Source of the DNA: Panopea generosa
Lineage: Eukaryota > Mollusca > Bivalvia > Adapedonta > Hiatellidae
Direction: 5' to 3'
DNA length: 64,000 nt
NCBI GenBank assembly: GCA_029582155.1
Contig: CM055905.1
Location: forward strand, 68,159,618 to 68,223,617
Shown here: positions 51,395-62,999 of the stretch, in pieces
Layout: each line of letters opens with the position of its first letter
How positions within the stretch are numbered: position 1 is the first letter of the stretch
Translations under genes and position numbers: made by a program
Notes under the pieces: generated by a model
What the model was told of the DNA's origin: nothing
Databases searched by the model: none
Seen by the model: only the letters and a program-made list of their open reading frames with translations

Positions 51395-51632
51395 AAGAGT
51401 TTAAAAATGATGCTAGAAGCTTCCTCCCTTGACGCTCAGCATTTAGAGGAAAGTTCTAGGTCTGGTCTGCCCAATGTCAGTATAATGTGACTAGGTGGGT
51501 TATTATACCATGTGTCTGCGGCATGATACTCCAGTGTGACAGCGCTCAGAATACTGTCTCAAAAAGACACCGTTGTGATATGACTGAAAAATTGTTTAAG
51601 TGTCACTAAACACCATACAACAACAACTATAG
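51395..51632 (+). mobile_element. SINE family 1, 5' truncated
   Basis: Starts after the tRNA head (TTTAAAAATGATGCTAGAAG) and ends CACCATACAACAACAAC. Confidence 0.83.
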
Positions 51633-51986
51633 ATCTATAGTACGAAAATTATGCCATGTTGATTAATTACATTGCATAAATTTTGACATCTCATTACTCA
51701 ACACTCCAATGTTTGCTTTAGAATACAGTATTTCTTTTTGGCAGTTTAGGGACCACATTCCCTCCCCAAAACATAAAAAATAATGGGGTTTAATACCAGT
51801 TGAACAGTTAAAAACGATTAAGAACAGGATTGTTGATGTGTAAGCATAATATACTTTCCATAATTTTGCTTTTCCGTCCAATTTCGTCATTACAACGCTA
51901 TTAACCTTATTGAAGAGACTTACCCCAATCCCCCCACCCCCCTGAAGCCAAAAAATACACACTGGAATATATTCTTAAACAATGTC

Positions 51987-52228
51987 GTGGGTGCTCCGTG
52001 AATGAGTGGTCTAAGGCACCATCTCAAAATTACTTACCTCTCATCGCTAAGGTTGTAGGTTCAAGTCCCACTCGCTCAAAAAACTTTATGTAAGAAAGTT
52101 TGCCAGTTACTTGCGGAAGGAGAATGGTTCTGCTTTGGCTCAGTCTGAGGTCTTCCTCCACCAATAAAACTGGATATGTCATATATAACCTGTAATGTGT
52201 TGAAAATGGTGTTAAACACCATTAAAAC
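51987..52228 (+). mobile_element. SINE family 2, full-length
   Basis: TGCTCCGTGAATGAGTGG head, GGTTCAAGTCC B box, TTACTTGCGGAAGGAG core, AATAAAACTGGATATGTC and CACCATTAAAAC end. Between the candidate 5' exons. Confidence 0.87.
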
Positions 52229-52551
52229 ATGATTAATAAATAACAATAATTTAAGTTTATTACAATTATCAAGAACAATTAACTATTTGTTGTTTTAGTA
52301 TGTGGAGGAGAGTGAGTCTGGAATCTTTTTTCTGTTGGCATTTAATGTGTTGGTACACTGTAGTGTAGTGGGGATGATAATCTAGCAGTTATTTTTTATG
52401 ACCCAATGACAAACTTGTATTCTTGTATAATTTCTATCCCTGTATGAAAAGATTGTGAACTGTGTTAGAAATTGGAATTACCTTTCAAAATTTACCTGCA
52501 TGTATAAAGTTTGATTGTGTTTAATTGTGCTATTATTTTCTTTCTTTAAAG

Positions 52552-52638
52552 TGAGAGATATAAAACGGAAGCCAAGTGGGTCCCGTCATGTAGATATTTT
52601 GGCAGTGTCTGGAGAAACTGTTTCACTGTTTTACTAAG
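52552..52638 (+). other. Candidate internal exon
   Basis: An 87-bp segment is bounded by a pyrimidine-rich acceptor (tttctttaaag) and donor (CTAAG/gtactt). One frame is open throughout (ERYKTEAKWVPSCR...). It lies 2.5 kb downstream of the candidate first exon and could be a second 5' exon. No homology recognised. Confidence 0.3.
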
Positions 52639-52717
52639 GTACTTATATATATAAAACATTTATTCCGTTTCACATTGTCCCTCCCATCTTAATTATATAG
52701 AACGCACAATAGTGGGG

Positions 52718-52925
52718 ATGGTCTTACAGAGTTCTCCAATACCGAGAGGCCTAATGCATTGTTTCTAAATCGTGTCCTCTCACTGCTGAGGTCTTGGGTT
52801 CGAGCGGTCTAAAGACTTTATTCGGGAATGTTTGCCGGTTATTTAGCAGGAAAGAAGCTTCAGTGAGATTCATTCTGAGGTCATCTTCCACCTGTTAAAC
52901 TGGTAACATTATATGAACAAGTTGG
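52718..52925 (+). mobile_element. SINE family 2, diverged
   Basis: AGTTCTCCAATACCGAGAGG, TGAGGTCTTGGGTTCGAGC, TTGCCGGTTATTTAGCAGG and GAGGTCATCTTCCACC are recognisable. Confidence 0.7.
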
Positions 52926-53653
52926 TTTCAAACCAGTGACCTTAGGTTTGATTAGACGTTAATGATTTTAAGGCGGCGTTTTCACAAATCCTGTGTTTAA
53001 GGGCTACTTGGGTAGAGTTTTGTTGAACATCCTGTGGACATCGGTGTTCTTAGATCAGTAGCACACTGTCCCTAAATAATTGTATCCATTGAGAGACATG
53101 TATAGGTAAGATATTAGATGGGAGTTTCATGTAATTTCCTGCCGAAATTCAGCCCCTAAAAGGCATAAAGAAGGCCATGGTCTTCAAATGATTTGTAACT
53201 AGTTGATGAGTACATACACAAACAAGAGAGGGTCCTGATTTTGTGAAATGTAACTTGTCAAAGAGAAGCTATAATTTATAAATTTTCTATTTTACTGATG
53301 ATGGACAGCTGATATTTAGATTAGGGATTTTTTCCATAATTAAGTTTAAATATGACCATACTGGAGAGGTATTTCAAATTGTAGGGCCTGACTGTGAATT
53401 AATTATGTTTTGCCTACTTGATAAACTCTCGAGAATTGAGGATTTGTTCAGTGAGCCATGACCATACTTAATCCTTTAACTCATCCAAACTTTTGTTTTG
53501 TGGACTTATTCAGCTGATTATACTTCATGACATGCATGCACCTTTCATACTTACATAGAAAAATAGCCTTGAATTAGAAATAGTTTTTAATAAAAAATGC
53601 ACCATGCACCCAGGTGCTCAGAGCTGTGATGAGAACTTTAAAAACTGCAATAT

Positions 53654-53902
53654 CAGGGGCCTGTTTCAACAACCTTCGTAAGTGTAAATAATTTTGTACG
53701 AACAAATTGTGACATCTAGGAACGTTTCATTATGTGCATTAATTCCGAATTTTAGAACGAATACCCTTTATACCCCTTACTAAAGATCGCAAAATAAGTT
53801 AAACGACACACGACATGGATTTTTTTTAACTTTTTTTTTCATAACTTAAATGTTACACTTAGAAGTTCATAAACTTATGAACGTAAGTGTAATGGGCCCC
53901 TG
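53654..53902. mobile_element. CAGGGGCC MITE, 249 bp
   Basis: Ends CAGGGGCCTGTTTCAACAAC and, complement of the right end, CAGGGGCCCATTACACTTAC, with TTACACTTA/TAAGTGTAA blocks inside both arms. Non-coding. Superfamily uncertain. Confidence 0.65.
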
Positions 53903-53909
53903 ATGTTTG

Positions 53910-55194
53910 ATGGTTCATACTGAAAAAGAAAAACAAAGAAACTTTGAAAATGAGAGTGAGTGTTTTCCGTACATGGTCTCTGTGCTACTGTTGACATCAT
54001 GCGTTTACCCCCGCTGGTATTGTACAGTATGATGTACCTGTGTCGTCACTCCATCAGTGAGTTGTTGGTCAGAATGGGATGTATGTTTTTAAATGCGGTG
54101 CTTTCGTTACACTATTGATTGAGTCAAAACTTAAAAGTTTCGGAAATGTAGGCTGATTAAACATGTATGCCTTTATAAACACGATCACTGTTACATTTTA
54201 TATCTGCTTTGTTAAAGACGCTGATCTCATATCAATCTGTTGTCTACGGTACGGTTTTTGTTAGCTCAAGATGAGATATTCCCATTTTTTTAGCCAGAGC
54301 GTAGGGTACGGATATAAAATTTAACAATCTGTGGAAGATCAATTAACGAAATGACAACCAAACGATATATCGTTGCTCTGTTTTGATTCGATCATCACTC
54401 ATCTTCTACTCGCCAATTAGCCTTGATTAGAACAATCTGTTATAAACCTTACATCATGCTGGTATAAAGGACAGTTTGGTTGATTGATTCGTGCCAGAAT
54501 TAAATATTAACAGTTTGTAATAACCTGAGTGATCAATAAATGCTGTCACACGTCAAACATGAAAGCCCATTGCAAACTTTCAGTCTGTGGACACCGAGAT
54601 CCGGGACCCATGGTAGTTATTGTCAGAGTTATTGCCCTTGAATTAACAAAAATGCATTTTTTGAACTTGTAATACTATGCACTCTAGCAAAAATCGTACT
54701 CTGGCAATAAACATATAAATACAAACCAAACTGTCAGTTGTTTTATATCAAATATACAGAAGCCGTAGAAACCTTAAAATAGCAAGTGCTGTATTTGACT
54801 ATCATGTCATTAGAAGGCTTCTTATACGTTTTCTTTAATTGTTCATTTTTTAAAATTTTAATGACAATTGGGAAATGTCTGTTGAAACACCTTTTTGTCA
54901 GTTGAAAATTGTTGCAAAGGCCAAAAATGCTAGTGGATATAAAAGTTAAATTCTACCCGTTGACATAATTTTTAGAAATATGACCTTGTTCCAACTAGAT
55001 TATTCCAGATCGTAAGTATTAATAGTAATCACATGTTTTTTGGGGGGAATCTACTTCCTGTAGAATTAATGTTTATGAAAAGAAAGGTCTGAATTTTGTT
55101 TTGGACCGTAAATATGGAATAATTTTTAGTTTAAAAACACACTGCGGGGAAATGCGTTAATCATGAAGCAATCGATAACTGCATGGGCTTGCGG
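53910..55194. other. Candidate intron sequence, nothing recognised
   Basis: No repeat match or exon-like segment. Confidence 0.5.
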
Positions 55195-55512
55195 CATTAT
55201 CGAGCAGTAGTCTATGCTTCTAATACACTAAAATAGATTTTCTGCTTTAAAAGTTCAACATGATTATTTTGTGACGCATAAAATTGATTCCGGCTTGCAT
55301 GTAGTAAAAATTGTTTAATCTTAGACAGAGTCTGAATGACTTCAAGCAGTATCATTTCAAGTTTACAGTTCCAATTTAGATATCGATTTTCTCATGTTTT
55401 GGTGAATTTGACATATCAAACAATTCAGATTTTATTAATCCATAATAACATGCTTTTATCCATTTTGATAATTATTTTAAGACATTTATAGCGTTTTTTC
55501 CTGATAACTTCC
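55195..55512 (+). mobile_element. TTAA element, copy C, 5' truncated
   Basis: Matches copy A from ACTAAAATAGATTTTCTGC through TTTTGTGACGCATAAAA to the end TTTTTTCCTGATAACTTCC, followed by TTAA 55513-55516. The left third is missing. Confidence 0.7.
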
Positions 55513-55516
55513 TTAA

Positions 55517-55719
55517 AGCCATAATAAATTAATTGCTAGATTATCATCCCCACCCACCCCCTAATTTTCATGCCACCCGACCATTTTTATTCTTCCAAAA
55601 AATAAAACAATACAAAAAAAACATCAAAACTTTTAAAAATGAAAATATAAAAATTCTTCCACCCTCCTCGTTTTTAAAAAAAATTCGGATGATAATCTAG
55701 CATTTAATTTATAATGGCC
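55517..55719 (+). mobile_element. GGCC...TAAATTAATTGC MITE, copy 1
   Basis: About 203 bp with inverted ends AATAAATTAATTGCTAGATT / AATCTAGCATTTAATTTATA, interior rich in A or T homopolymers and a CACCC stretch. Directly abuts TTAA element copy C. Confidence 0.8.
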
Positions 55720-56017
55720 ATATGCAAACCTGAATTGAGGGGAATACTTTTTCCTATAAGTCCATTCCACGCATAACCCGCACAAACATGTACATTTGAT
55801 ATAACAAAGTGTTGATTTTGCCATAAAACTCCATTGCAAAATTCAATCAATCAATGATGTTATGATAAATTTGCGAGTAGTCGACTTGTTGCATGTTTGA
55901 GTACAACTTCCTTTCTGGTAGCGCGACCAGTTATTGATTAATCCGCATTACTAATCACATTGCCTGCATGCATGTTTGCATCATTTCTGTTCGCTGGATC
56001 GTATCAACTTTTATTCC

Positions 56018-56033
56018 ATGGCTATTGACAATG
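56018..56033 (+). CDS. Candidate first coding exon (MAIDN) of a gene running off the right edge
   Basis: ATGGCTATTGACAATG/gtaagtc combines a Kozak-like ccATGG with a consensus donor in phase 1. The 100 bp before it are repeat-free and could be 5' UTR. No matching acceptor exon was found up to 64000, so the rest of the gene would lie beyond the window. Speculative. Confidence 0.3.
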
Positions 56034-56439
56034 GTAAGTCTTATATTGTGTATTTTGATATTTTACAGAATATTAGAGTTTATAAATATTCTATTATGTT
56101 ATAATTATATAATTTAAGTTTGATGCCGTGTGTATATAATTATGGTGATATTGTAAAACAAAGGGCTATCACTTAAAAATATTGCCCACTTCGACCCATA
56201 TTTTTATGTTGGGTAGTTAAGTAGCTAATTCTTAAAAAAACATTTTTTTGCAGATTTTGTTTATTATTGTCACTTTGAACAGAAAATGGACATAATTTAA
56301 AGTTTTTAACTTAGTCAATAAAAGAGTTTGGGTAGCGGCAATTAGAGTGGCTAGGAAAAAGCATATAGGCAAACAAATATTTTGTTTAAAAATTAAGCGT
56401 GCAAAATTAATGTTGATAAGGTCATTTCATCTCTAATGT

Positions 56440-56742
56440 TGCTGTTGAATGCTGTTTAGTATTGCTTCCAACAATTTTTCAGCCAATTGCGACAGTGCAT
56501 TCTTGAGATAGTATTCTGAGCAATGTGGCATTGGAATGTCATGCTGCAGACACACGTTATGATAACCAACCCAGTCACATTATACTGACAGCGGTCTGAC
56601 CAGACCTAGAACTATCCTCTAAATGCTGAGCACCAAGCAAGGAAGCTTCTTATAAATTTTTGTTACGACCTGGCCGAAGGATCAAAACCACAAACCTTCC
56701 GCATGACAGGCAGGTGCTCTACCGCTAGACCACTGCTGTGGT
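56440..56742 (-). mobile_element. SINE family 1, near full-length
   Basis: From GTTGCTGTTGAATGCTGTTTAG to the A box complement CCGCTAGACCACTGC; B-box region GATCAAAACCACAAACC is mutated. Confidence 0.83.
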
Positions 56743-56794
56743 ATAAGCATTTTGTAGTGGTGAAATAATAAGTTTTGATTGAACAATTAGTTAT

Positions 56795-56858
56795 GTCTAT
56801 TAGTAGATCAGCTGCCTCGCATGCAGAAGGTTGTGGGTTCAATCCCTGCCGGGCTGTA
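56795..56858 (+). mobile_element. SINE family 1, head fragment
   Basis: CTGCCTCGCATGCAGAAGG and B box GGGTTCAATCCC only; tRNA-like but too broken for a tRNA gene. Confidence 0.6.
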
Positions 56859-56999
56859 AGACAACACCATAACTTGTAAAACTGAACCATTCTTAATAAT
56901 TGTTTAAAACTATTTTAAAACTTCCATAATATTATATGATTTATTTATTAATATACACTTCAAAGATTTTTTCATTATTTATTATAGCTTTATAGGAAT

Positions 57000-57310
57000 C
57001 GCGCTTATCAGTTGATCAGTCCTTCTGTGGACAATTTTGTGGTTGCTATTTCTCAGCAACCATTGGCCAGAATTCAATGAAACTTATCAAGCATGACTGG
57101 TACCAAGTCTTGTTGTGCATATTGTTGGCATGTTGCGTGAGAATAATTTTTCAATGAGTTATGGCCCTTTGAATTTTTCATGCATATTTTTTGTAGTTAC
57201 TTGGCAACCATTGGCTGGAATTCATTGACACTTCACAAAAGTGATTGGTTACTCTAATTGGTTCAGTGTGTCAAAGCGGGCAGCAAAAGTATGCAATAAC
57301 TATGTCAGGG
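57000..57310 (+). repeat. Dispersed mollusc-type repeat
   Basis: Two rounds of CAACCATTGGCCAGAATTCA-like sequence followed by an AATGAGTTATGGCCCTTTG block. Related wording (GGGCATAACTCTGGG, TTGTCCAGGGCA) occurs at 59680-59860. Confidence 0.5.
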
Positions 57311-57656
57311 CGCCATCTGTGGGTGTTCCTCACGTTCAGTGATATTTCTAGTTTGTTATGGTTTTACTAATTTTAAACCATATTTATTTTATTTATAATT
57401 GTCATCACATTCAGTAAACTGTTTAGGCATACAAAATTACCTATTTATGTGACAATGTTACATAAAACAACATTCATTTTTTCAAATCTTCCATAGAAAA
57501 GGCAATGGGGAATTTATTAAATATGCACACAGAAAAAAAACAGTAATTCAACATGTACTGGTCAGTGTATATTGTATAATTGATATTAAATTGTTATGAT
57601 ATATTATGATATATTATTATATTTATATGTTAATATATATAATTGTATATTATTAA

Positions 57657-57859
57657 CATTTTACTCCATAGATATGCGTTTTCCTGCACCAATCACAGAA
57701 GGCCTTTGAAAACAGTGTAGGAAGAGTGCAATCTGAACACTTCCTGCACAGTTTTACTCTCTGTCAGTTAATATAAGCGTAATTCCCCCATTGCTGATAT
57801 GTGGTGAATTAATGTTTAAATATTAGAGGTGGCCAAAGGCGTCTATATGAAGTAAAGGG
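57657..57859 (-). mobile_element. CCCTTTACT TTAA element, copy 3
   Basis: Same family reversed; TTAA at 57653-57656 and 57860-57863. The left end is mutated (CATTTTACTCCATAG). Confidence 0.8.
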
Positions 57860-57955
57860 TTAATATAAGCCTAATTCCCCCATTGCTGATACCTTGTGAA
57901 TTAATGCTTTCAATTTGGAAGAGTCCAAGAAAATGCTTATGGAGCAAAGGTTTAA
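57860..57955 (-). mobile_element. Partial duplication of copy 3
   Basis: Repeats the last ~95 bp of copy 3 (TAATATAAGCCTAATTCCCC ... GGAGCAAAGG) in direct orientation, so the element end was duplicated in tandem after insertion. Confidence 0.7.
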
Positions 57956-58695
57956 ATGATATATTATTATATTGTATATTAATTGTTATATTATTATATT
58001 TTTATGTATTATAAGTAGTGAAACTGAATAAAGGTATGACAGTTGCATTAATTTTTTTCTTCATAATCAATTTTTATTTAAATATTTGAGTGAGAATTTA
58101 TATTCGTTATTGGTGCATATTACTGTTGGACTGAGGTTATATATAATTTTGTGTTAGGTGCGGAAGGTTTCACGTCCTTAATTGGCTGGAATGGTCATTG
58201 TCCACATTTAATCATTAGCAATTACTCACACACAAAGACACTCGAAACAGGAAACCTCCTTTTTTGAAGGGGACAGTAATTGAAAGACCTAACTTATTGA
58301 ATTACACGCCCAATCACTTCCACTCCAGACTCCCATCATGCAACATTGGGTAGTCAACAATGTCAAAAAACTGAGATGCTCTCAATTTCCTACGTTGTAT
58401 ATTACAGAACGATTCACGTGTCAAAATGACTAGATATCAATACCTGGCATTTAGTAACCAATCATTTACTCAAGATACAGTCTCCTGTATCCAGACAACG
58501 GGTATTAAAATCAATTATATTCCAATTATAATAGAGGTAGGCCTCTTCAGGAAGTGTCACATAATATTGGTAATAATGGGCTGTTGGGTTGTGGGCAGGG
58601 GAGGTAACTGAATTAAGCACCTGGCGTGAAAGCTGAAAAAACAACCACTGAGTTGCTATACATTTGATACCATCAGTGTCATGTACATGCTTTGT

Positions 58696-58757
58696 TTTTG
58701 TTGTTGTTGTTGTTGTTGTTATATGGTGTTTAGCGTCAATTTCAACAACAAGGCGTT
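58696..58757 (-). mobile_element. SINE family 1, 3' stub with (TTG) tail
   Basis: (TTG)7 then ATATGGTGTTTAGCGTCAAT; only ~40 bp of body remain. Confidence 0.75.
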
Positions 58758-58833
58758 TTTACCTTATTCAACAGAGACGATATTCGACTACCTCCCAATT
58801 GAAAAATCATGTGTGTTTTTCAACTGAAAATAA

Positions 58834-58867
<34 letters not shown>

Positions 58868-58956
58868 CTGACATTTTAGTGGATAAAAAATATGAATTAT
58901 TACTGAAACATCTAACATTACTTGTATGTCTGGTAGTTTAATAAGAACTTTTTTAA

Positions 58957-59160
58957 CCCTTTACTTCATATAGACGCCTTTGGACACCTTTAAAATAGAC
59001 GCCTTTGGAGACCTAATATAGAAGGCTTTTGAATTATTAGGTGAATTATGTTTATATTAACTGACAGAGTGGAAAACAGTGCAATCTGAACTCTTCCTGC
59101 ACTGTTTTCAAAGGCCTTCTGTGAATGTTGCGGGAAAACGCATGTCTATGGAGTAAAGGG
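58957..59160 (+). mobile_element. CCCTTTACT TTAA element, copy 2
   Basis: 204 bp between TTAA 58953-58956 and 59161-59164. Near-identical interior to copy 1, with AAAACAGTGCA ... TGCACTGTTTT as the internal palindrome. Contains a duplicated TAGACGCCTTTGGA motif near the left end. Confidence 0.87.
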
Positions 59161-59237
59161 TTAAAATACATGCATATAATTTTAATAGAGACAATTCAGG
59201 TTTTGTCAATTTAACATTAAAATGTGCAACAAATAAA

Positions 59238-59665
59238 GATCACTTATCTCTCAGTGCTGATGTCATGGGTTGGAGACTAGTTCAGTTAAAAGAAATATGA
59301 GAAAGTTTGCCAGTTACATGTGAAAGGATAATGGTTCTTCTCCGATTTATTAGGCCGTTATAAATTAATTGCTAGATTATCATACAATATTTTTCTTAAA
59401 ACTGAGGAGGCTGGAGGGTTTCATTTTTTATTTTCCAATTTTTTTCATTATTTTCTGGGTTTTTTTTGTATTTTTTTTTTTTCATTATTTTTTTTATGAA
59501 AATAAAAAGGGTCGGGGTGGCATGAAAATGAGGGGGCAGGCGGGGATGATAATCTAGCAATTAATTTATTTTGGCCTTACCTTAGTCTATGCTCTTCCTC
59601 CATCAATAAAACTGCCATCTATAACTTGTGATATGTTGAACATAGCATTAAACCCCATTTAATGA
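59238..59665 (+). mobile_element. SINE family 2 split by a MITE
   Basis: Left part 59238-59352 (CACTTATCTCTCAGTGCTG ... GTTTGCCAGTTACATG) and right part 59577-59665 (CTTCCTCCATCAATAAAACT ... GCATTAAACCCC) flank the 224-bp TTA-duplicating MITE. Confidence 0.82.
59353..59576 (-). mobile_element. GGCC...TAAATTAATTGC MITE, copy 2, inserted in a SINE with TTA duplication
   Basis: 224 bp; GGCCGTTATAAATTAATTGC at the left and its near-mirror GCAATTAATTTATTTTGGCC at the right, flanked by TTA on both sides (59350-59352, 59577-59579). A 3-bp TWA duplication is the habit of PIF/Harbinger elements. Splits a family-2 SINE. Confidence 0.83.
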
Positions 59666-60021
59666 CATCACAGGTCTGCTGTGCAGAGGGGCATAACTCT
59701 GGGAATAATTATTGGACAGAATTACTTCCCTTGTTTGTAATTTTCTGAATTTTGCTTGTCCAGGGCATTACTTGCAAACCATGGAATCTTTATTCACTTG
59801 TAAAGTATGATGATTTGGTGTGCAGTGTGCAATTTTCTGAATTTTGCTTGTCTTGAATAAGATTTAGAAATATATATAATGTATATTGCTGGATCTGTTC
59901 ATGCTTTCTTTTTAAAACTTAAGTAATTGAATGTAAATAAATTATTATGCTGTTATTTACATCCATGCCAAGAGCGTTTGTGATGATATTAAAATAATAT
60001 TGAACTTATATTTTATGAACG

Positions 60022-60204
60022 AACAGTCAAACCTGTCTGAGGCAGCCAGACTACAGAAGTAGCAAAAAATGGCCTTTTAAGACAGGTTGTTGCTTAATAC
60101 ATGTGAATTTGAACTGAATGCATTAAAATGGGATATAGCAAATGTGACTGCTTAAGACAAGTTGCTGCATAATAGAGGTGATCACTTACACAGGTTTGAC
60201 TGTA
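60022..60204 (+). mobile_element. TACAGTCAAACCTG hairpin MITE, copy 4
   Basis: ACAGTCAAACCTGTCTGAGG start and CAGGTTTGACTGTA end; internal GTGACTGCTTAAGACAAG retained. Confidence 0.87.
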
Positions 60205-61291
60205 TTTTAAAATAAAAAATAGTCCATAATTTGGATTACCAAAGGTTACCAAAATGGTTTGAAATCGCCAGCAAGGACAACTACACAGAGTACACAGGGC
60301 TTCAAAAAGTAAATTTTTGTGTTTTTATAGTAACATCAAAGGATAGTTTGAAGCATTACTTTAGAAAAACAACACTATATAAACACAAATAATCAATGGG
60401 AATAATTTATACAGGTCGGGCTATAGTGAGTCTCATAGGATAGCGGATATCTGCAGATATTGTTCCTGTATTCTGATTGGCTATTTGGATGTTTGCTTAT
60501 TGGAAATTATTGCATTGGGATGAATTAGAACTATTTTTAGTTAGTAAAAATGTTAACTCCGGTCATCCATAAAAAATTGCTAGTTTGCCACTTCAGACTC
60601 GTACCATTTAGGGGTGGGTAGGTAGATAAATTGTTTTATTCTTTTTTTTTTTAATCAGTTAGAGAATCTTTTTGTAATGACCGAGAATATTTTCCAACAT
60701 TTGCTCATACATTCGACTGTCTAGAAACTCTGTACAATCATATGAAAATTTTCCCAAGATATTTTTCTTACATTTGTTCATACATTTGACTGTTCAGATC
60801 AAACGTAGCAATATGTTGTAATGTTTGATAAGCGTCGGTTACAAAAGAGAAAAAATTTGCCTGACTAATGAACTCGGTCCTTTGAATGCTAGCATGTATT
60901 GATTTTAAACAAAAACTGAAACTCTGCAATAATTTCATTCCATCATCATCATCATCACATGGGATATCAAATATTTAAAATCATTAATATCTTTTAGACT
61001 TTAGTAACTGCTTTAAACGTTGTAAAATAAATCAGCCATATGAATTGATAATGACCGTGCTTTATTGGAATTCACTGAAAGAAATGTTTTTCCGGCTTTC
61101 ATTGAGATTGAGATCTGAAGCAAATGGAGTCATAAAACTGTGTTTGTATTTGAAAATTTCAATTAGGGTAATTGGTTTAGTTAAGTTAAATTTCCTGTTC
61201 TGGAAGTTTAACAATATTTCAGTCATATCTGAAAATGATAATTAGGTGACTTTCGCTGTGCAATGCTGCTTTTTTGTGTCTTTTTTTTTAG
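60205..61291. other. Candidate intron sequence, nothing recognised
   Basis: Contains a small duplication (ACATTTG(C/T)TCATACATT(C/T)GACTGT at 60697 and 60771). The 66-residue plus frame at 61045 has no support. Confidence 0.5.
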
Positions 61292-61578
61292 CCGGGCCCA
61301 ATTAGCTCAGTTGGTAGCATGTCTGACAATTAGTCCAGGGGTTGTGAGTTTGAATCCACGCCAGTCCACAGTCTCCGTGATGATAAATACATGTATACAA
61401 CATTGTGTCTTATCATTTGTCTCTCACTGCTGATTCAAGTGGGAAAATTATCAGTTAATTGTGGAGATGGATGTGCTACAGTTCCCATCTTTATCTTCCA
61501 GGATCCCTGGAAACAGTGGTTAGGTTAACAAATTGCCTGTTAGCCCTCTATGACATAAAAATGATGTTCAAACAAATA
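61292..61578 (+). mobile_element. SINE family 3, full-length
   Basis: CCCAATTAGCTCAGTTGG head, GAGTTTGAATCC B box, TTATCAGTTAATTGTGGAG core. Confidence 0.9.
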
Positions 61579-61627
61579 AAAGCCACGTAACTCAATGTAT
61601 CGGTAATGCTGTATCGTGAATATTAGG

Positions 61628-61776
61628 TTTCCAAAAAGCCATTCTGCAAGTTACTGGTAAATTTTCTCACATAAAACCTTTGGATTGAGTTAGGCTCAAA
61701 CCCAGTACCTCAGTGGTGAGAAATAGACGTTGATTAGATGGCAAAGCCTTTACACAGCTCGACCACAGAGGGCCCA
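61628..61776 (-). mobile_element. SINE family 2, 3' truncated
   Basis: GCAAGTTACTGGTAAATTTTC, GGCTCAAACCCAGTACCTC and CTCGACCACAGAGGGCCC. Confidence 0.78.
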
Positions 61777-62374
61777 AACTTGATATTTGTACTCTCCTAT
61801 TCATAATCTACACAGAGGTCAAGGGTTTAAATTGTGAACTTTTTGTTATGTTTTCATCTCAGAAAAAGTTGGATTTCCATTTAATTACAGGTTTAAATGA
61901 TATATATCTTAAGTTGTCATGGTTATAGTTTTGACTTTAATTTATACGGTAACTTGATTTTTAGTAGCTAGAATCTTTCTTTCGCTTAACAAACAAATAT
62001 CTCAAGTTCACTTTCTGTTTCTTTTTCAAAGTTGATGTTAATCTTTTGTATTTCAGATTGAAATCTAAATCCTGTTTCAGAAATTGTATAGGTAGCCCAC
62101 AATAGGGGTAAAGCGTTTTATATGAGGCATTGTGGCCACAGTTAAGGGTATTGTGGTCACCATTTATTGATGGTCAATCAGTCATAATAAATTGACCACA
62201 GGTCTCAATTACTGTTTATCAAGAGAAGTGCTGGGGTTAAGTATAATGTTCAATAAATTTTACTTTCCAAAATCCAAGAGGGTGATAATGGTACAGGGAC
62301 ACCCAAACTTTTCTTCGATCTGTGATGTATGCTGGGGTTTAACACCATTTTCAAGACATTACAATGTTTTTATC

Positions 62375-62592
62375 CATTTACTCCATAGATACACATTTTC
62401 CCGCACCAATCACAGCAGGTCTTTGAAAACAGTGCAGGAAGAGTTCAGATTGCTCGTAACTTCCTGCACTGTTTTCCACTCTGTCAGTTAATATAAACAT
62501 GATTCACCCAATAATTCAAAAGCCTTCTATGTAAGGTGTCAAAAGGCATCTATATGAGAGGTGTCCAAAGGCATCTATATGAAGTAAAGGTT
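62375..62592 (-). mobile_element. CCCTTTACT TTAA element, copy 4
   Basis: Reversed copy with TTTACTCCATAGATACAC start and GAAGTAAAGG end; flanking TTAA is not intact. It carries a duplicated GGTGTC(C)AAAAGGCATCTATATG motif at the right end. Confidence 0.8.
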
Positions 62593-62595
62593 TAT

Positions 62596-62778
62596 TACAG
62601 TCAAAACCTGTGTAAGTGGTCACCTGTATTAAGCAGTCACTTGTCTTAAGCAGGCACATTTGCTATTTCCCATTTCTTTGTTTTAAGAGCAAATTAACCT
62701 GTATTAGGCAACAACCTGTCCTAAAAGGCCACTTTTGCTCCTTCTCTTGACTGGCTGCTTAAAACAGGTTTGACTGTA
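62596..62778 (-). mobile_element. TACAGTCAAACCTG hairpin MITE, copy 5
   Basis: Lies 3 bp from the end of the CCCTTTACT element copy 4; both interrupt a minus-strand family-2 SINE. Confidence 0.87.
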
Positions 62779-62888
62779 TATAGCTTTCAGAAATTTATTG
62801 GTGACAGAAATGCTCAGAATAAATTAGCACTATCCTTCCATAAGTAAGGATTGTGGACGGAGCTGGGCTCGAACCCATGACCACAGCA

Positions 62889-62997
62889 GTTGTTGTTGTA
62901 TAGTGTTTAGCGTCACTTTCAACAATTTTTCAGTCATATCGCGACAGTGTCTACTTGAGACAGTATTCTAAACGCTGTAACACTGGGATATCATGGA
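62889..62997 (-). mobile_element. SINE family 1, 3' fragment
   Basis: GTTGTTGTATAGTGTTTAGC to GTAACACTGGGATATCATGG, sandwiched between family-2 and family-3 pieces. Confidence 0.82.
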
Positions 62998-62999
62998 GT

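Larger units (their letters stand above)
62325..62888 (-). mobile_element. SINE family 2 broken by two MITEs
   Basis: 3' end at 62333-62370 (GGGGTTTAACACCATTTTCA) and head part at about 62830-62888 (GGGCTCGAACCCATGACC) lie on either side of the CCCTTTACT and TACAGTC elements. Confidence 0.55.

Noticed and set aside
59369..59557. 62-residue Phe-rich ORF
   Set aside because: Poly(T) interior of a MITE with mapped ends.
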